From Schauerella fraxinea (lineage in GTDB: Bacteria; Pseudomonadota; Gammaproteobacteria; Burkholderiales; Burkholderiaceae_B): a stretch of 64,000 bases of DNA. Numbering within the stretch: position 1 is the first letter of the stretch; the number at the start of each line of letters is the position of its first letter. Below, piece by piece: positions 43,556 to 52,831 of this stretch. The stretch is taken from assembly GCA_030849965.1 (NCBI GenBank), contig JAVDKL010000001.1:1594554-1658553 (forward strand). Direction: 5' to 3'. A program made the translations under genes and the position numbers. Below the pieces are notes generated by a model. That model saw nothing but the letters and a program-made list of their open reading frames with translations, made no database searches and was not told the DNA's origin.

Positions 43556-44848
43556 ATGAGCCGTTCCCGCTCCTTAGTGCCCACCCTGCGCGTGGGTATC
43601 GCATTGGTCGCGTTCGCGGCCGCCGTACCTGCGGCTCATGCCGGTGTTACCTACCGATTGGATCGTCCGAGCGCCGCCCCCGGCGAAACGGTGCTGATCG
43701 AAGCGGTGTTCTTCAACGACACGCCCACGGGCGCCGCCTGGAGCGCGCCGCGCCGCATCGTGGTGCAGTGGCGTGGCGCCACCGGCCAGCCGATCCGCAC
43801 CACGGCGCGTGCTGTAGGGGCCGCTACCGAATTCAACGTACCGGTCAACAACTTTGCCCGCATGAGCTGGCAAGCTGTGGTGCCCACGCAAGCGCGCGGT
43901 CTGCAGGCCGTATCGATCGAGGGCCAAGCCGCCCTGATGGCGCTGGATGCGACGGGTCGCGAAAGCGGTACGCCTGCGACGATGGCGGCCAATACGCCTG
44001 TCGTGGATGCCCGCACGGGCGAGCCGTTGCCGCCTGCAGAAGTGACACGCTTGGGCGCGTCGCCCGACGTGGGTCCGGCGCCGGAACAAACTGCCATGGC
44101 GCAACCCAACGCGATTCCCACGGCGTTCAATTCGTTTACGTCGTCCCTTTCGGCATACCAGCCGGTGTACTTTGCCGTGGGCACGCGCGGCGGCACGACG
44201 GCGCGTTTTCAGTTGAGCGCCAAGTACCGGTTGTTCACGCCTGAAGATGCAGCAACGCCGAAGTTCTATGAAAATCTGTATCTGGGCTACACACAAACTT
44301 CACTGTGGGATTTGCAGGGCGATTCCAAGCCGTTTATCGATACGACGTTCAACCCCAGCGCATTCTGGCTGAACGAAAACCTGTGGACGTCGGCCAATCA
44401 AAACTGGCGCTTTGGGAGTGCGGCGGGTATCGAGCACAAGTCCAACGGCAAGGCCGGCGACGATTCGCGATCGCTCAACGACTTTTACCTGCAACCGTCT
44501 TTCAACTATCGCTTCGATGGCGGCAGCACGTTGTCGTTTGCGCCCAAGATCATGTCGTACGTGGCCGTGGCGCGCGAGAACAGCGATTATTCGGACTACA
44601 ACGGCCATGTGGACTGGCGTGTGCGCTGGGCGCAGGATAACGGCCCCGTCGTCTCTGCGATGTACCGTCAGGGCGACCAGAAACGCCGCACCACGCAGGT
44701 CGATCTGGCCTATCCCCTCAAGCAGATGGGGGTGAACGCCAACGGGTACGTTTACCTGCAGTACTTCAACGGTTACGGCGAAACGCTGCTGGGCTACGAC
44801 GAGCGCAATCGCTCGCAGTTCCGCATCGGCTTGTCGCTGGTGCCGTAA
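43556..44848 (+). CDS. pldA: Outer-membrane phospholipase A (OMPLA)
   Basis: 430 aa from the ATG with a signal peptide (LVAFAAAVPAAHAG). The C-terminal ~260 residues are the beta-barrel phospholipase A1. The catalytic HxS is GIEHKSNGKAGDDSRSLND (His294, Ser296). The end is NGYGETLLGYDERNRSQFRIGLSLV. The N-terminal ~150 residues form an extra periplasmic domain common in betaproteobacterial PldA. It hydrolyses phospholipids that reach the outer leaflet and keeps outer-membrane asymmetry. The next gene starts 16 bases on. Confidence 0.93.
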   Translation: MSRSRSLVPTLRVGIALVAFAAAVPAAHAGVTYRLDRPSAAPGETVLIEAVFFNDTPTGAAWSAPRRIVVQWRGATGQPIRTTARAVGAATEFNVPVNNFARMSWQAVVPTQARGLQAVSIEGQAALMALDATGRESGTPATMAANTPVVDARTGEPLPPAEVTRLGASPDVGPAPEQTAMAQPNAIPTAFNSFTSSLSAYQPVYFAVGTRGGTTARFQLSAKYRLFTPEDAATPKFYENLYLGYTQTSLWDLQGDSKPFIDTTFNPSAFWLNENLWTSANQNWRFGSAAGIEHKSNGKAGDDSRSLNDFYLQPSFNYRFDGGSTLSFAPKIMSYVAVARENSDYSDYNGHVDWRVRWAQDNGPVVSAMYRQGDQKRRTTQVDLAYPLKQMGVNANGYVYLQYFNGYGETLLGYDERNRSQFRIGLSLVP

Positions 44849-44863
44849 CCAGGATCACCACGC

Positions 44864-46402
44864 ATGAAGCGACCCGCGCCGCCCGCCCAGCCCCTGCGCC
44901 GCGTGCGAGCGTGGGGCGGCATGCTGTTGGTATGGGGCGCGGCCACGGGCGTGGCGCACCTGCTCAATCATCATGTGTCGGTCACGGTGCTGGCCATGGT
45001 GTATCTGGCGGCCGTAATGCTGGTCGCTTATGTCACCAACCGCTGGCTCTCGATTGCCTGTGCGTTTTTGTCGGTGGCGGCACTCAATATCCTGTTTGTG
45101 CAGCCGCGCGGCGCGTTTCGCGTCGATTCCACCGAACACGCCATCACTTTGGTAGCGCTCTTGTTTGTCAGCCTGTTGGCGACGAATCTATCGTCACGGC
45201 TGCGCGCATCGACGCGCCGGGCGGTATCGCGCGAGCGTCGCGCACGCACGTTGCAGCACCTGGCCGCCAGCATGGCGTTGCTCGAAGACGAAGTGCCGAT
45301 GGTCGATGCCGCCGTCAAGGCATTGGAAGCGGATTTTGGCCAAGGCATCCTGGCACTCATCGACCGCGATGGCGCGCTGGTGATGCATGGCGCGATGCAA
45401 GCGCCCACCGCCCCCGCCGAGCGGCGCGATGACGCCATCGCACATTGCGTAAAAAGCGGTCATGCGATGGGCCCGGGCACCGGGCGATGGGACGCGCTGG
45501 CCACATGGTATTTGCCCCTGCGCGCGGGTGAGCGCCGCATCGGCGCCATCGCGATTGCGGCCCCTGCGCAAACGGCGTTACTGCCGGGCGCGGAAGAACG
45601 GCGCGAGCATGCGCAAGCGATTGCCGATCTCACCGCCGGTGCCCTGCTGCGGGTGCGACACGCCGCCGAAGCCGCGCAAGCGCGCGATCAGGCGCAATCG
45701 CAACAGCTGCGCAGCACCTTGTTGGCTTCGGTATCGCACGACTTGCGTACGCCGTTGGCAGCAATCCTGGCCGCTGCCACGTCGATGCAGCGGCAGGCCG
45801 ATCGGCTGGACGCCGAAAGCCAGCAGCGCTTGCTGGCGCTGATCGAGAGCGAAGCCCGTCACCTCACTGCCGTTACCGACAACACCCTGCACTGGTTACG
45901 CGTCTCCGGCGATCATCCGGTACTGAAGATGGATTGGGAAGCGCTGGAGGAGATTGCCGGCACCTGCATCGCCCGATTGCGCGCCCGCCATCCGCATCGC
46001 CATGTGACGGCCACGCTGCCGGCGGATTTGCCGCTGATCCGGGTGGACGCCGTGCTGTTTGCGCAGTTGATTACCAATCTGCTGGATAACGCGCTCAAGT
46101 ATTCGGCAGATGACGTGGAACTCACGGCTTACGCCGACGACGAGACCATCACGATCGATATCCTGGATCGCGGCCGCGGCATCCCGCCGGGTGATGAGAT
46201 CCGGATTTTCGAGACGTTTTACCGCGGCGCGGTGCCCCCGGCGCAGCGAGGCGCCGGCCTTGGGCTGGCGATCTCCCAAGCGGTGGCCAGCGCTCATAAC
46301 GCCCGGTTGAGCGTGGGTCCGCGCGAGGGCGGCGGGTCGCGCTTTTCCATCTTCATGCCGCTGGTTCCCTCGCCGCCCACGCCGGCCGACGAGGGCATGT
46401 AG
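44864..46402 (+). CDS. KdpD-like sensor histidine kinase without the N-terminal KdpD/USP part
   Basis: 512 aa; full KdpD is about 890 aa. Four membrane helices at about 20-115 form the DUF4118 unit (VTVLAMVYLAAVMLVAYVTN, FVQPRGAFRVD). A GAF-like region (about 130-265) follows. Next come the HisKA H-box SVSHDLRTPLAAILAAATSM and an HATPase domain with NLLDNALKYS, DRGRGIP and GAGLGLAISQAV. The N-terminal cytoplasmic KdpD/USP domain is absent, so regulation would differ from classic KdpD. The stop is directly before the response regulator ATG. No kdpFABC is present; kup lies about 1.5 kb further. Confidence 0.9.
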   Translation: MKRPAPPAQPLRRVRAWGGMLLVWGAATGVAHLLNHHVSVTVLAMVYLAAVMLVAYVTNRWLSIACAFLSVAALNILFVQPRGAFRVDSTEHAITLVALLFVSLLATNLSSRLRASTRRAVSRERRARTLQHLAASMALLEDEVPMVDAAVKALEADFGQGILALIDRDGALVMHGAMQAPTAPAERRDDAIAHCVKSGHAMGPGTGRWDALATWYLPLRAGERRIGAIAIAAPAQTALLPGAEERREHAQAIADLTAGALLRVRHAAEAAQARDQAQSQQLRSTLLASVSHDLRTPLAAILAAATSMQRQADRLDAESQQRLLALIESEARHLTAVTDNTLHWLRVSGDHPVLKMDWEALEEIAGTCIARLRARHPHRHVTATLPADLPLIRVDAVLFAQLITNLLDNALKYSADDVELTAYADDETITIDILDRGRGIPPGDEIRIFETFYRGAVPPAQRGAGLGLAISQAVASAHNARLSVGPREGGGSRFSIFMPLVPSPPTPADEGM

Positions 46403-47086
46403 ATGGCCATCCGTGTACTGATCGTTGAAGACGACCGTGATATCCGCAGCTTGCTGCACTCGGTCCTTACCGTGGAAGGCTTCGAGATCTCGACGGCGGT
46501 GAGCGTGAGCGAAGCGCGCGCGATGGTCGACCATGAGGCGCCGGATCTGATCCTGCTGGATCTGGGATTGCCCGATGGACGCGGCGAAGATTTGCTGGCG
46601 GCCTGGCGCACGCTTGCCGTGCCGATCATCGTGGTGTCCGCCCGTGAAGACGAAGCAGGCAAGATCGCGCTGCTGGATGCTGGCGCCGATGATTATCTGG
46701 TCAAACCTTTTGGCGTGGGCGAATTGCTCGCACGCATGCGCGTGGCGCTGCGCCATCGCGGCACGTCGGTTTCGCCGGCGCAAACGACTTACGAGTTAGA
46801 AGGGTTGGGCGTGGATCTCACCACGCATCGCGTGACCCGCGACGGCGTGGAGATCAAACTGACGGCGACCGAGTTCAAACTGCTGGCGCGATTGGTACAG
46901 AAGGCGGGTCAAGTCGTTACACACCGACAATTGCTGATCGATGTGTGGGGCGCCGAGTATGCCGAACACACGCATTACGTGCGGGTGTACATGGGAAACC
47001 TGCGTGCGAAATTGGAACGCGACCCCACCGATCCGCGGTATGTGCGTACCGAGGTGGGGGTGGGATATCGGCTTGCCGTGGAGTGA
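46403..47086 (+). CDS. KdpE-like OmpR-family response regulator
   Basis: 227 aa. Receiver domain with VLIVEDDRDI, the phospho-acceptor Asp in LILLDLGLPDG, and Lys in DYLVKPFGVGELLARM. The winged-helix OmpR-type effector domain ends HTHYVRVYMGNLRAKLE and RTEVGVGYRLAVE, as in KdpE. It starts directly after the kinase stop, so they form one pair. Targets are unknown, though potassium transport (kup) is a candidate. Confidence 0.93.
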   Translation: MAIRVLIVEDDRDIRSLLHSVLTVEGFEISTAVSVSEARAMVDHEAPDLILLDLGLPDGRGEDLLAAWRTLAVPIIVVSAREDEAGKIALLDAGADDYLVKPFGVGELLARMRVALRHRGTSVSPAQTTYELEGLGVDLTTHRVTRDGVEIKLTATEFKLLARLVQKAGQVVTHRQLLIDVWGAEYAEHTHYVRVYMGNLRAKLERDPTDPRYVRTEVGVGYRLAVE

Positions 47087-47101
47087 AGCTCGCCGTACAC
47101 T

Positions 47102-47124
47102 GGGATATACATTACGTATACCCC
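47102..47124. promoter_or_regulatory. Palindromic operator candidate upstream of vapBC
   Basis: Two 9-base arms, GGGATATAC (47102-47110) and GTATACCCC (47116-47124), separated by ATTAC, with one mismatched pair. It lies just before the ribosome binding site AGGAG (47127-47131) of the antitoxin gene. That fits the usual VapB/VapBC binding site for autorepression. Confidence 0.65.
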
Positions 47125-47137
47125 ACAGGAGAGCACA

Positions 47138-47368
47138 GTGGATCAAGGCGCTATATTCAAAAGTAATCGCAGCCAAGCTGTGAGACTGCCCAAATCCGTG
47201 GCGTTCCCCGCAGACGTCACTCGTGTAGACGTGGTCGCCATTGGCCGCGCTCGTCTTATCACGCCTGCCGGCCAATCTTGGGATACATGGTTTGATGGCA
47301 ATGATGCTGACCCCACCTTTATGGTGGATCGGGAGCAACCAGCTGAGCAAGAGCGGGATTCGTTCTGA
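47138..47368 (+). CDS. vapB: VapB-type antitoxin
   Basis: 76 aa from a GTG with AGGAG 6 bases upstream. The N-terminal SpoVT/AbrB-like domain reads AIFKSNRSQAVRLPKSVAFP. The C-terminal part is acidic and should wrap the toxin. It is directly followed by vapC with no gap, so they are co-translated. VapB should repress its own operon via the palindrome upstream. Confidence 0.9.
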   Translation: MDQGAIFKSNRSQAVRLPKSVAFPADVTRVDVVAIGRARLITPAGQSWDTWFDGNDADPTFMVDREQPAEQERDSF

Positions 47369-47773
47369 ATGCTCAAATTCATGCTCGACACCAATATATG
47401 TATTTTCACGATCAAGAATAAGCCTGCCTCGGTACGCGCCGCGTTTGGCCGTCACACTGGCCAAATGTGCATCAGCGCAATTACGCTGATGGAGCTTATT
47501 TACGGCGCTGAAAAATCGGCGGCACCAGAAAAAAATCTTTCCGTTATTGAGGGACTCGCAGCGCGTCTCGATGTGCTCGATTACGATCATGACGCAGCAA
47601 CGCATACGGGGCAGCTCAGGGCCGAACTCGCGCAGTTGGGGACACCGATCGGACCTTACGACAACATGATCGCCGGGCACGCACGCTCCCGCGGACTCAT
47701 CATCGTGACCAACAATATCGGCGAATTCAAGCGCGTGCCGGGCTTAAGGTTCGAAGACTGGACAGCCAATTAA
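47369..47773 (+). CDS. vapC: VapC-type PIN-domain ribonuclease toxin
   Basis: 134 aa, the usual length. The acidic metal-binding residues of the PIN domain are Asp7 (MLDTNICIF), Glu42 (LMELIYGAEK), and the Asp in GPYDNMIAGHA near residue 99. The end is IVTNNIGEFKRVPGLRFEDW. VapC toxins cleave tRNA or rRNA and are neutralised by VapB. Start ATG immediately after the vapB stop. Confidence 0.94.
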   Translation: MLKFMLDTNICIFTIKNKPASVRAAFGRHTGQMCISAITLMELIYGAEKSAAPEKNLSVIEGLAARLDVLDYDHDAATHTGQLRAELAQLGTPIGPYDNMIAGHARSRGLIIVTNNIGEFKRVPGLRFEDWTAN

Positions 47774-47893
47774 CTGAATCTAGTCGATCGCAAACGAAAC
47801 GCGTTTGCGTAACCGCTACACTCGCCACCATCTTTATGCGTTCTTTACACGCCCCCGCCTATAACGGCGGCTGGCCTGTTCTCCGCACTCAAG

Positions 47894-49774
47894 ATGTCTA
47901 CCGCTGAATCCCCTAAAAATCTCGCTGCCCTATCGCTCGGCGCCCTCGGCGTCGTCTATGGCGATATCGGCACGAGTCCGCTTTACGCTATGAAAGAGGT
48001 GTTCCTGCCCGCCAATGGCGTGCCGCTGGACATCACGCATATCGTGGGCGCGGTGTCGGTTATCTTCTGGGCCCTGCTCATCGTCGTCACCCTCAAGTAC
48101 GTGATCCTGGTGCTGCGCGCCAATAACCGCGGTGAAGGCGGCATCATGGCGCTGTCGGCATTGGCGGCGCGCGCCACCGGCAACAATCCCAAACTGCGTC
48201 ACACCCTGCTGCTCCTGGGCGTGTTCGGGGCCGCGCTCTTTTATGGCGACAGCATCATCACGCCCGCCATTTCGGTGCTGGGCGCGGTAGAAGGCATGAG
48301 CCTCATTACCCCCGCGTTCGACAGCTTCGTGCTGCCCATCAGCGTGGGGATTCTGATCGGCCTGTTTCTGGTGCAGCGGCATGGCACCGCCACCGTAGGC
48401 AAGCTCTTCGGCCCGATCATCGTGGTGTGGTTTGCCACATTGGCGGTAGTGGGCATCCATCAGATCATTCAGGTGCCCGTGATCCTGACTGCGCTCAACC
48501 CGCTGCACGGCCTGGCTTTCCTGATCGACCGCGGCCCTGGCGTATTCGCAGCGTTCGGCGCGATCGTGCTGGCATTGACGGGCGCCGAGGCGCTTTATGC
48601 CGACATGGGCCATTTCGGCAAAAAGCCGATCCGTTTGGCGTGGCTGGGGTTTGTATTGCCGGCGCTCGCCATCCACTACATGGGCCAGGGCGCCCTGCTG
48701 ATTTCCACGCCCACCGCGCTCGAAAATCCGTTTTACCTGATGTTTCCCAGCGGCTGGTTGATTCCCGCCGTGATCCTGGCCACGCTCGCATCGGTGATTG
48801 CCTCACAAGCCGTGATTTCCGGTGCGTATTCGATGACGCGCCAAGCCATGCAACTCGGCTTCCTGCCGCGTTTGCAAGTGCATTTCACGTCCGCCAGCGA
48901 AGCCGGCCAGATCTTCATGCCGCAGGTCAACCGCATCCTGTTGCTGGCGGTGGTGATCGTGACGATCGGCTTCGGCAGCTCGTCAGCATTGGCGTCTGCC
49001 TACGGTATCGCCGTCACCGGCACGATGATGATCACGACCGTGCTCACCTATTTTGTGGTGCGGCATGCCTGGAATTTTCCACGTTATATCGCGATCAGCG
49101 CAACGGGTGTATTCCTGGCCATCGACGTGCTGCTGGTGGTGTCGTGCAGCTTGAAGATCGCGGATGGCGGCTGGTTCCCCTTGCTGCTGGCGATCGCCAT
49201 TTTCGTGGTGATGTCGACCTGGTATCGCGGTCGCGAACTGCTCGTCAACCGCATGCGTGACGACGATCCAGCGCTACAGCCGTTTATCGAAGCGATCGTG
49301 CTCGATCCGGATCTGCCGCGGGTGCCGCGCACGGCCGTTTACGCCACTGCGAGCCAGGAAACCGTGCCCCAAGCCTTGCTGCACAATCTGAAGCACAACC
49401 GCGTGCTGCATGAGCAGAACATCATCATGAGCGTGATCTTCCACGAAGTACCGTGGATCCACGCCGACGAACGCGTGGATGTGGACGATGCCGCCGCAGG
49501 CTTCTGGCGGGTGCGCGTGAACTACGGCTTCATGAACAAACCCGATATCCCCGAGGCGCTCGAATGCTGCCGCAAGTATGGGTTGGCGGTAAATGCGTTC
49601 GAGACGAGTTACTTCCTCAGCCGCGAAACCGTCGTGCCCACCTCGGGTTCGGGCATCGCCAACTGGCGAGAGCATCTTTTCTCAGCAATGTCGCGCAACG
49701 CTGGAAACGTGGTCACGTTTTTCCAATTGCCGGATAATGCAGTGATCGAGTTGGGGACGCGCGTGCAGATATGA
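47894..49774 (+). CDS. kup: Kup potassium transporter
   Basis: 626 aa, with about 12 membrane helices in the first two-thirds. The start [21 protein letters not shown] and [22 protein letters not shown] are hallmarks. The C-terminal ~150 residues are cytoplasmic. It is a proton-coupled K+ uptake system of the inner membrane. Its stop overlaps the next gene (ATGA), an unusual coupling to a PLP enzyme. Confidence 0.96.
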   Translation: MSTAESPKNLAALSLGALGVVYGDIGTSPLYAMKEVFLPANGVPLDITHIVGAVSVIFWALLIVVTLKYVILVLRANNRGEGGIMALSALAARATGNNPKLRHTLLLLGVFGAALFYGDSIITPAISVLGAVEGMSLITPAFDSFVLPISVGILIGLFLVQRHGTATVGKLFGPIIVVWFATLAVVGIHQIIQVPVILTALNPLHGLAFLIDRGPGVFAAFGAIVLALTGAEALYADMGHFGKKPIRLAWLGFVLPALAIHYMGQGALLISTPTALENPFYLMFPSGWLIPAVILATLASVIASQAVISGAYSMTRQAMQLGFLPRLQVHFTSASEAGQIFMPQVNRILLLAVVIVTIGFGSSSALASAYGIAVTGTMMITTVLTYFVVRHAWNFPRYIAISATGVFLAIDVLLVVSCSLKIADGGWFPLLLAIAIFVVMSTWYRGRELLVNRMRDDDPALQPFIEAIVLDPDLPRVPRTAVYATASQETVPQALLHNLKHNRVLHEQNIIMSVIFHEVPWIHADERVDVDDAAAGFWRVRVNYGFMNKPDIPEALECCRKYGLAVNAFETSYFLSRETVVPTSGSGIANWREHLFSAMSRNAGNVVTFFQLPDNAVIELGTRVQI

Positions 49775-50862
49775 CGGCTTCGTTTGCGGTGATCAATGCC
49801 TGGGGTACGCCCACGCCGTTTGGCGTATCGCGATCGCCGTCGGAGGTTGCCGCTGCAGCGGCCGACGCACTCACCCGGCACACCGATATCGAACGTCTGC
49901 AGGATGCAGTCGCCACGATGGTGACGGCACAGGCCGGCACCGAAGCGGCCTGCTTCTGCCATTGCGCCGCCGCTGGCGTCACACTGGCGGTGGCCGCTGC
50001 GCTTACTGGTACGGATGCTGTCCTTATCGCCGCGCTGCCCGATGTGGCGGGCGAGAATGTCGTTGCGATCCAAACCGAGCATCAAGTCAATTACGGGCAT
50101 CCGATCACCCAAGCGATTCGGCTTGCCGGTGCAAAAGTGCTGGTGCTCGATGGCACGGTCGAGCAACGCATCCAGCAACTCGCTGACCATCGTGCCGCCG
50201 GTACGTTGGCTGCCGTGGTTGCGGTGTCGTCCACCCTTGTCAAAGCGCCCGCGCCGATTGGCCTTGTCGAGCTAGCCGAGCGTGCGCGCGATGCCGGCGT
50301 GCCATTCATTGTGGATGCGGCCGCACAGGATTGGCGGTTGAACGACCCCGGCTGGTTCAACGGGATCGACATCGCAATCTTCAGCGCGCAAAAATATCTC
50401 GCCGCCCCCACCTGCTGCATCCTTACCGGCAGCGCTGCGCACATCGCCGCCGCGCGTGCCAACCTGGGCGGTATCGGGCGGGGAATGAAACCCACCAAGG
50501 AAGCGCTCGCGGGCGTGGCGGCCGCCTTGCCGATGCGCGCAGGGCTTTCGCTTTCGGATGTACGTGACGCCAACGTGGCTCGTGCACGCCACCTGATCGC
50601 GTCGTGCAACGATCTGCCGTACCGATTCGATACGCTGGACAGCGCAGACTATGGCCCCTATCCGCGCATCGCACTTACCTGCAGCGACGCTCGTGAAGCC
50701 ACTATGCTTGCCGATGCGCTGCGCCAGCATGAGCCATCGATCGTGGTCGGCCGGCATGCGTTATCGCAAGGCGTCGTCACGTTGGAACTTACCCATGTGA
50801 CCGATGAAGAAGCGCAAACGATCGTGGCGGCGCTGCACGGTTCGACGGCGTCGAGAGCTTGA
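49771..50862 (+). CDS. SelA/DgaE-like PLP-dependent enzyme
   Basis: 363 aa of the fold-type I PLP family close to SelA/DgaE (D-glucosaminate-6-phosphate ammonia-lyase). The PLP lysine is in [13 protein letters not shown], with the Asp in [10 protein letters not shown]. The N-terminal region has [17 protein letters not shown], and the Gly-rich [12 protein letters not shown] is in the second half. Substrate not known. It overlaps kup by the ATGA and may be its operon partner; there is no selB or selenium gene nearby, so it is unlikely to be real SelA. Confidence 0.8.
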   Translation: MTASFAVINAWGTPTPFGVSRSPSEVAAAAADALTRHTDIERLQDAVATMVTAQAGTEAACFCHCAAAGVTLAVAAALTGTDAVLIAALPDVAGENVVAIQTEHQVNYGHPITQAIRLAGAKVLVLDGTVEQRIQQLADHRAAGTLAAVVAVSSTLVKAPAPIGLVELAERARDAGVPFIVDAAAQDWRLNDPGWFNGIDIAIFSAQKYLAAPTCCILTGSAAHIAAARANLGGIGRGMKPTKEALAGVAAALPMRAGLSLSDVRDANVARARHLIASCNDLPYRFDTLDSADYGPYPRIALTCSDAREATMLADALRQHEPSIVVGRHALSQGVVTLELTHVTDEEAQTIVAALHGSTASRA

Positions 50863-50931
50863 CGTGCCGGATGGCGTCGTCACTCATACCAATGCGCACA
50901 CGATCGCCATCATCGAGGCAGCCGCTCTGCG

Positions 50932-51642
50932 TCAACCATCGAGCTCAGGATAGTGACGGAAGATACCGTCGCCAAAGGGCAGGCGCCGATCGCTCTGCAG
51001 ATAGGCTTTGACGTTCGGGATGGCGCCCACGCGGGCATGCAATGCCATCACCTTGCTCAAGCGTCGCGATTGCTTGCTCATCGTGACCGGAAACGCATAG
51101 GCCAAGCCGTCCACCACATGGAAAAGCGACAGATCGGCATACGACCAAGTGTCGCCGCCGGCCAGCCACTGGCCTTGCTCTTTCAACACGTTTTCGAAGT
51201 AGCCCAGAAACTTCGGAATCCGCTCTTCGCGAAATGACTTCGCTCGCCGTTTGGCTTCATCTTGCTGATCTTCGTAGTACAGACTCGCTGCAATCGGATG
51301 ATGCACGTCGTGCGCCTCGGCCACCAGATCGGCCAGCGTCAATTGCAGTTGATTGACCCATAAACGACCCGCCAGATCCTTCGGTGCAAGCTGATGCTTT
51401 TCACCCAGAAAGAACAGGATGTTGGCGGTTTGCCCGATGGTTTCGCCATCCGCGACCAGGTACGGCGGTGCAAACGGCGGGTGCTTGCGCGGTGACTGCA
51501 TATCTTCGACCAAAGCATCCGCACTGCCGCCGCCTGCGGCTCGGCCGCGTTCGCGATAGTCGATACCCGCCGCTTCGAGCGCCAAGCGAACAAACTCGCC
51601 GCGCCCGGGGATGCCGTCCCAATACCATAAGTCGTAAGTCAT
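50932..51642 (-). CDS. Glutathione S-transferase family protein
   Basis: 236 aa from the ATG giving MTYDLWYWDGIPGRGEFVR, with GAGG 8 bases upstream; the longer frame upstream has no similarity. A thioredoxin-like N-terminal domain is followed by the all-helical GST C-terminal domain, including ILFFLGEKHQLAPKD and the YADLSLFHVVDGLAY segment. It conjugates glutathione to electrophiles or acts as a peroxidase; substrate unknown. Divergent from the Bug receptor gene at 51851. Confidence 0.87.
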   Translation of the reverse strand: MTYDLWYWDGIPGRGEFVRLALEAAGIDYRERGRAAGGGSADALVEDMQSPRKHPPFAPPYLVADGETIGQTANILFFLGEKHQLAPKDLAGRLWVNQLQLTLADLVAEAHDVHHPIAASLYYEDQQDEAKRRAKSFREERIPKFLGYFENVLKEQGQWLAGGDTWSYADLSLFHVVDGLAYAFPVTMSKQSRRLSKVMALHARVGAIPNVKAYLQSDRRLPFGDGIFRHYPELDG

Positions 51643-51850
51643 GCCTGGATCCTCATTAAGGGCACATGAATCGTGCCGGTTGACCATTGGCAATCTCTGC
51701 GCAAGCCCTGTTCCGACTTTGCGTATCAGGGAAAACCACGGCGTAAACACGCCCTCGTTTTGTAGACAATCTACATTAATGGCATTAGATTGAATCTCGG
51801 GCCGCGTTCGTCGGTGCCACGATAAAACACCATTCAGGGGTAGTCCTGCC

Positions 51851-52828
51851 ATGCCGAGTCGCTTGTTGCAGTACTTGTTGTACGTCGCTTCCACAGCGGC
51901 GATGTCTGTGGGACTCATGTCGGCGGCACATGCCGCCGAGCCTTGGCCGACTAGGCCGATCAAGCTGGTGGTCCCTTTCTCGGCTGGCGGCAGTAACGAC
52001 GTCATTGCAAGGCGGCTCGCAGACCGCCTCACGCAGAACACCGGCCAAACCGTCATCGTCGAGAATCGCGGCGGCGCGGGCGGTGTGGTGGGCGCGAATG
52101 CCGTCGCGACCGCACAGCCGGACGGCTACACGTTCCTCTTCAGTTCTGGGTCTATCGCCACCAGCGCCGCCGTGCAAAAGACGCCTTACGACGTCGAACG
52201 CGCGTTCGAGGCTGTGTCGCGTGTAGCAACAGCCCCCTTCGTCATCCTGGTACGGCAAGATCTACCCGTCAAAAACGTGGCGGAACTCGTTGCCTACGCG
52301 CGCGCCAATCCTGGCGTGCTCAATTACGGTAGTGCCGGGTTGGGCGACAGCACGCAAATGGCCACGGAGCTATTTAAAAGCGCGGCCGGCATCGACGTTC
52401 AACAAGTGGGATACAACGGCATCGCGCCCGCGCAGCTCGATCTGCTCGCCGGACGTCTTGATATGGTCATCACAACGGTGGCGTCGATCAAGGGCACGAG
52501 CGCGGATCAGTTGCCCAAGCTTGCGTTTACGACGGCGCAACGTGATCCCGAATACCTGCAAGTTCCTACCGTGCGCGAGGCCGGTATCGATTATGTGGTT
52601 GAGGTGTGGTGGGGCGTGTTTGCGCCTGCCGGCGTACCCGCCAATATCCGCGATCAGCTCAACAAAGAGATCGCGCGCGTGGTAGCCGAACCTGCATTTG
52701 CCCAATTCTTGAAAACGGCGGGTGCCCAAGCGACACCGTCCACACCGCAAGCCTTGCAGACCACACTGAGCGAGGACTTCAAAACGTGGTCCGACGTCGC
52801 CACCCGCGTTGGCATCAGCCAACGTTAA
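51851..52828 (+). CDS. Bug-family (TctC) solute-binding receptor
   Basis: 325 aa, signal peptide ending about SAAHAAE (residues 24-30). The Bug pattern is clear: PTRPIKLVVPFSAGGSNDVIAR, VVENRGGAGG-type VENRGGAGGVVGANAVA, and PDGYTFLFSS. It is first in a plus-strand group with an amidase, an isochorismatase-like hydrolase and a GntR regulator. That points to an amide or ureide as ligand. No TctAB genes are near. Confidence 0.93.
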   Translation: MPSRLLQYLLYVASTAAMSVGLMSAAHAAEPWPTRPIKLVVPFSAGGSNDVIARRLADRLTQNTGQTVIVENRGGAGGVVGANAVATAQPDGYTFLFSSGSIATSAAVQKTPYDVERAFEAVSRVATAPFVILVRQDLPVKNVAELVAYARANPGVLNYGSAGLGDSTQMATELFKSAAGIDVQQVGYNGIAPAQLDLLAGRLDMVITTVASIKGTSADQLPKLAFTTAQRDPEYLQVPTVREAGIDYVVEVWWGVFAPAGVPANIRDQLNKEIARVVAEPAFAQFLKTAGAQATPSTPQALQTTLSEDFKTWSDVATRVGISQR

Positions 52829-52831
52829 ACC

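Noticed and set aside
47789-47809. An inverted repeat CGCAAACG / CGTTTGCG after vapC as a terminator
   Set aside because: There is no T run after it; it may be a binding site or chance.
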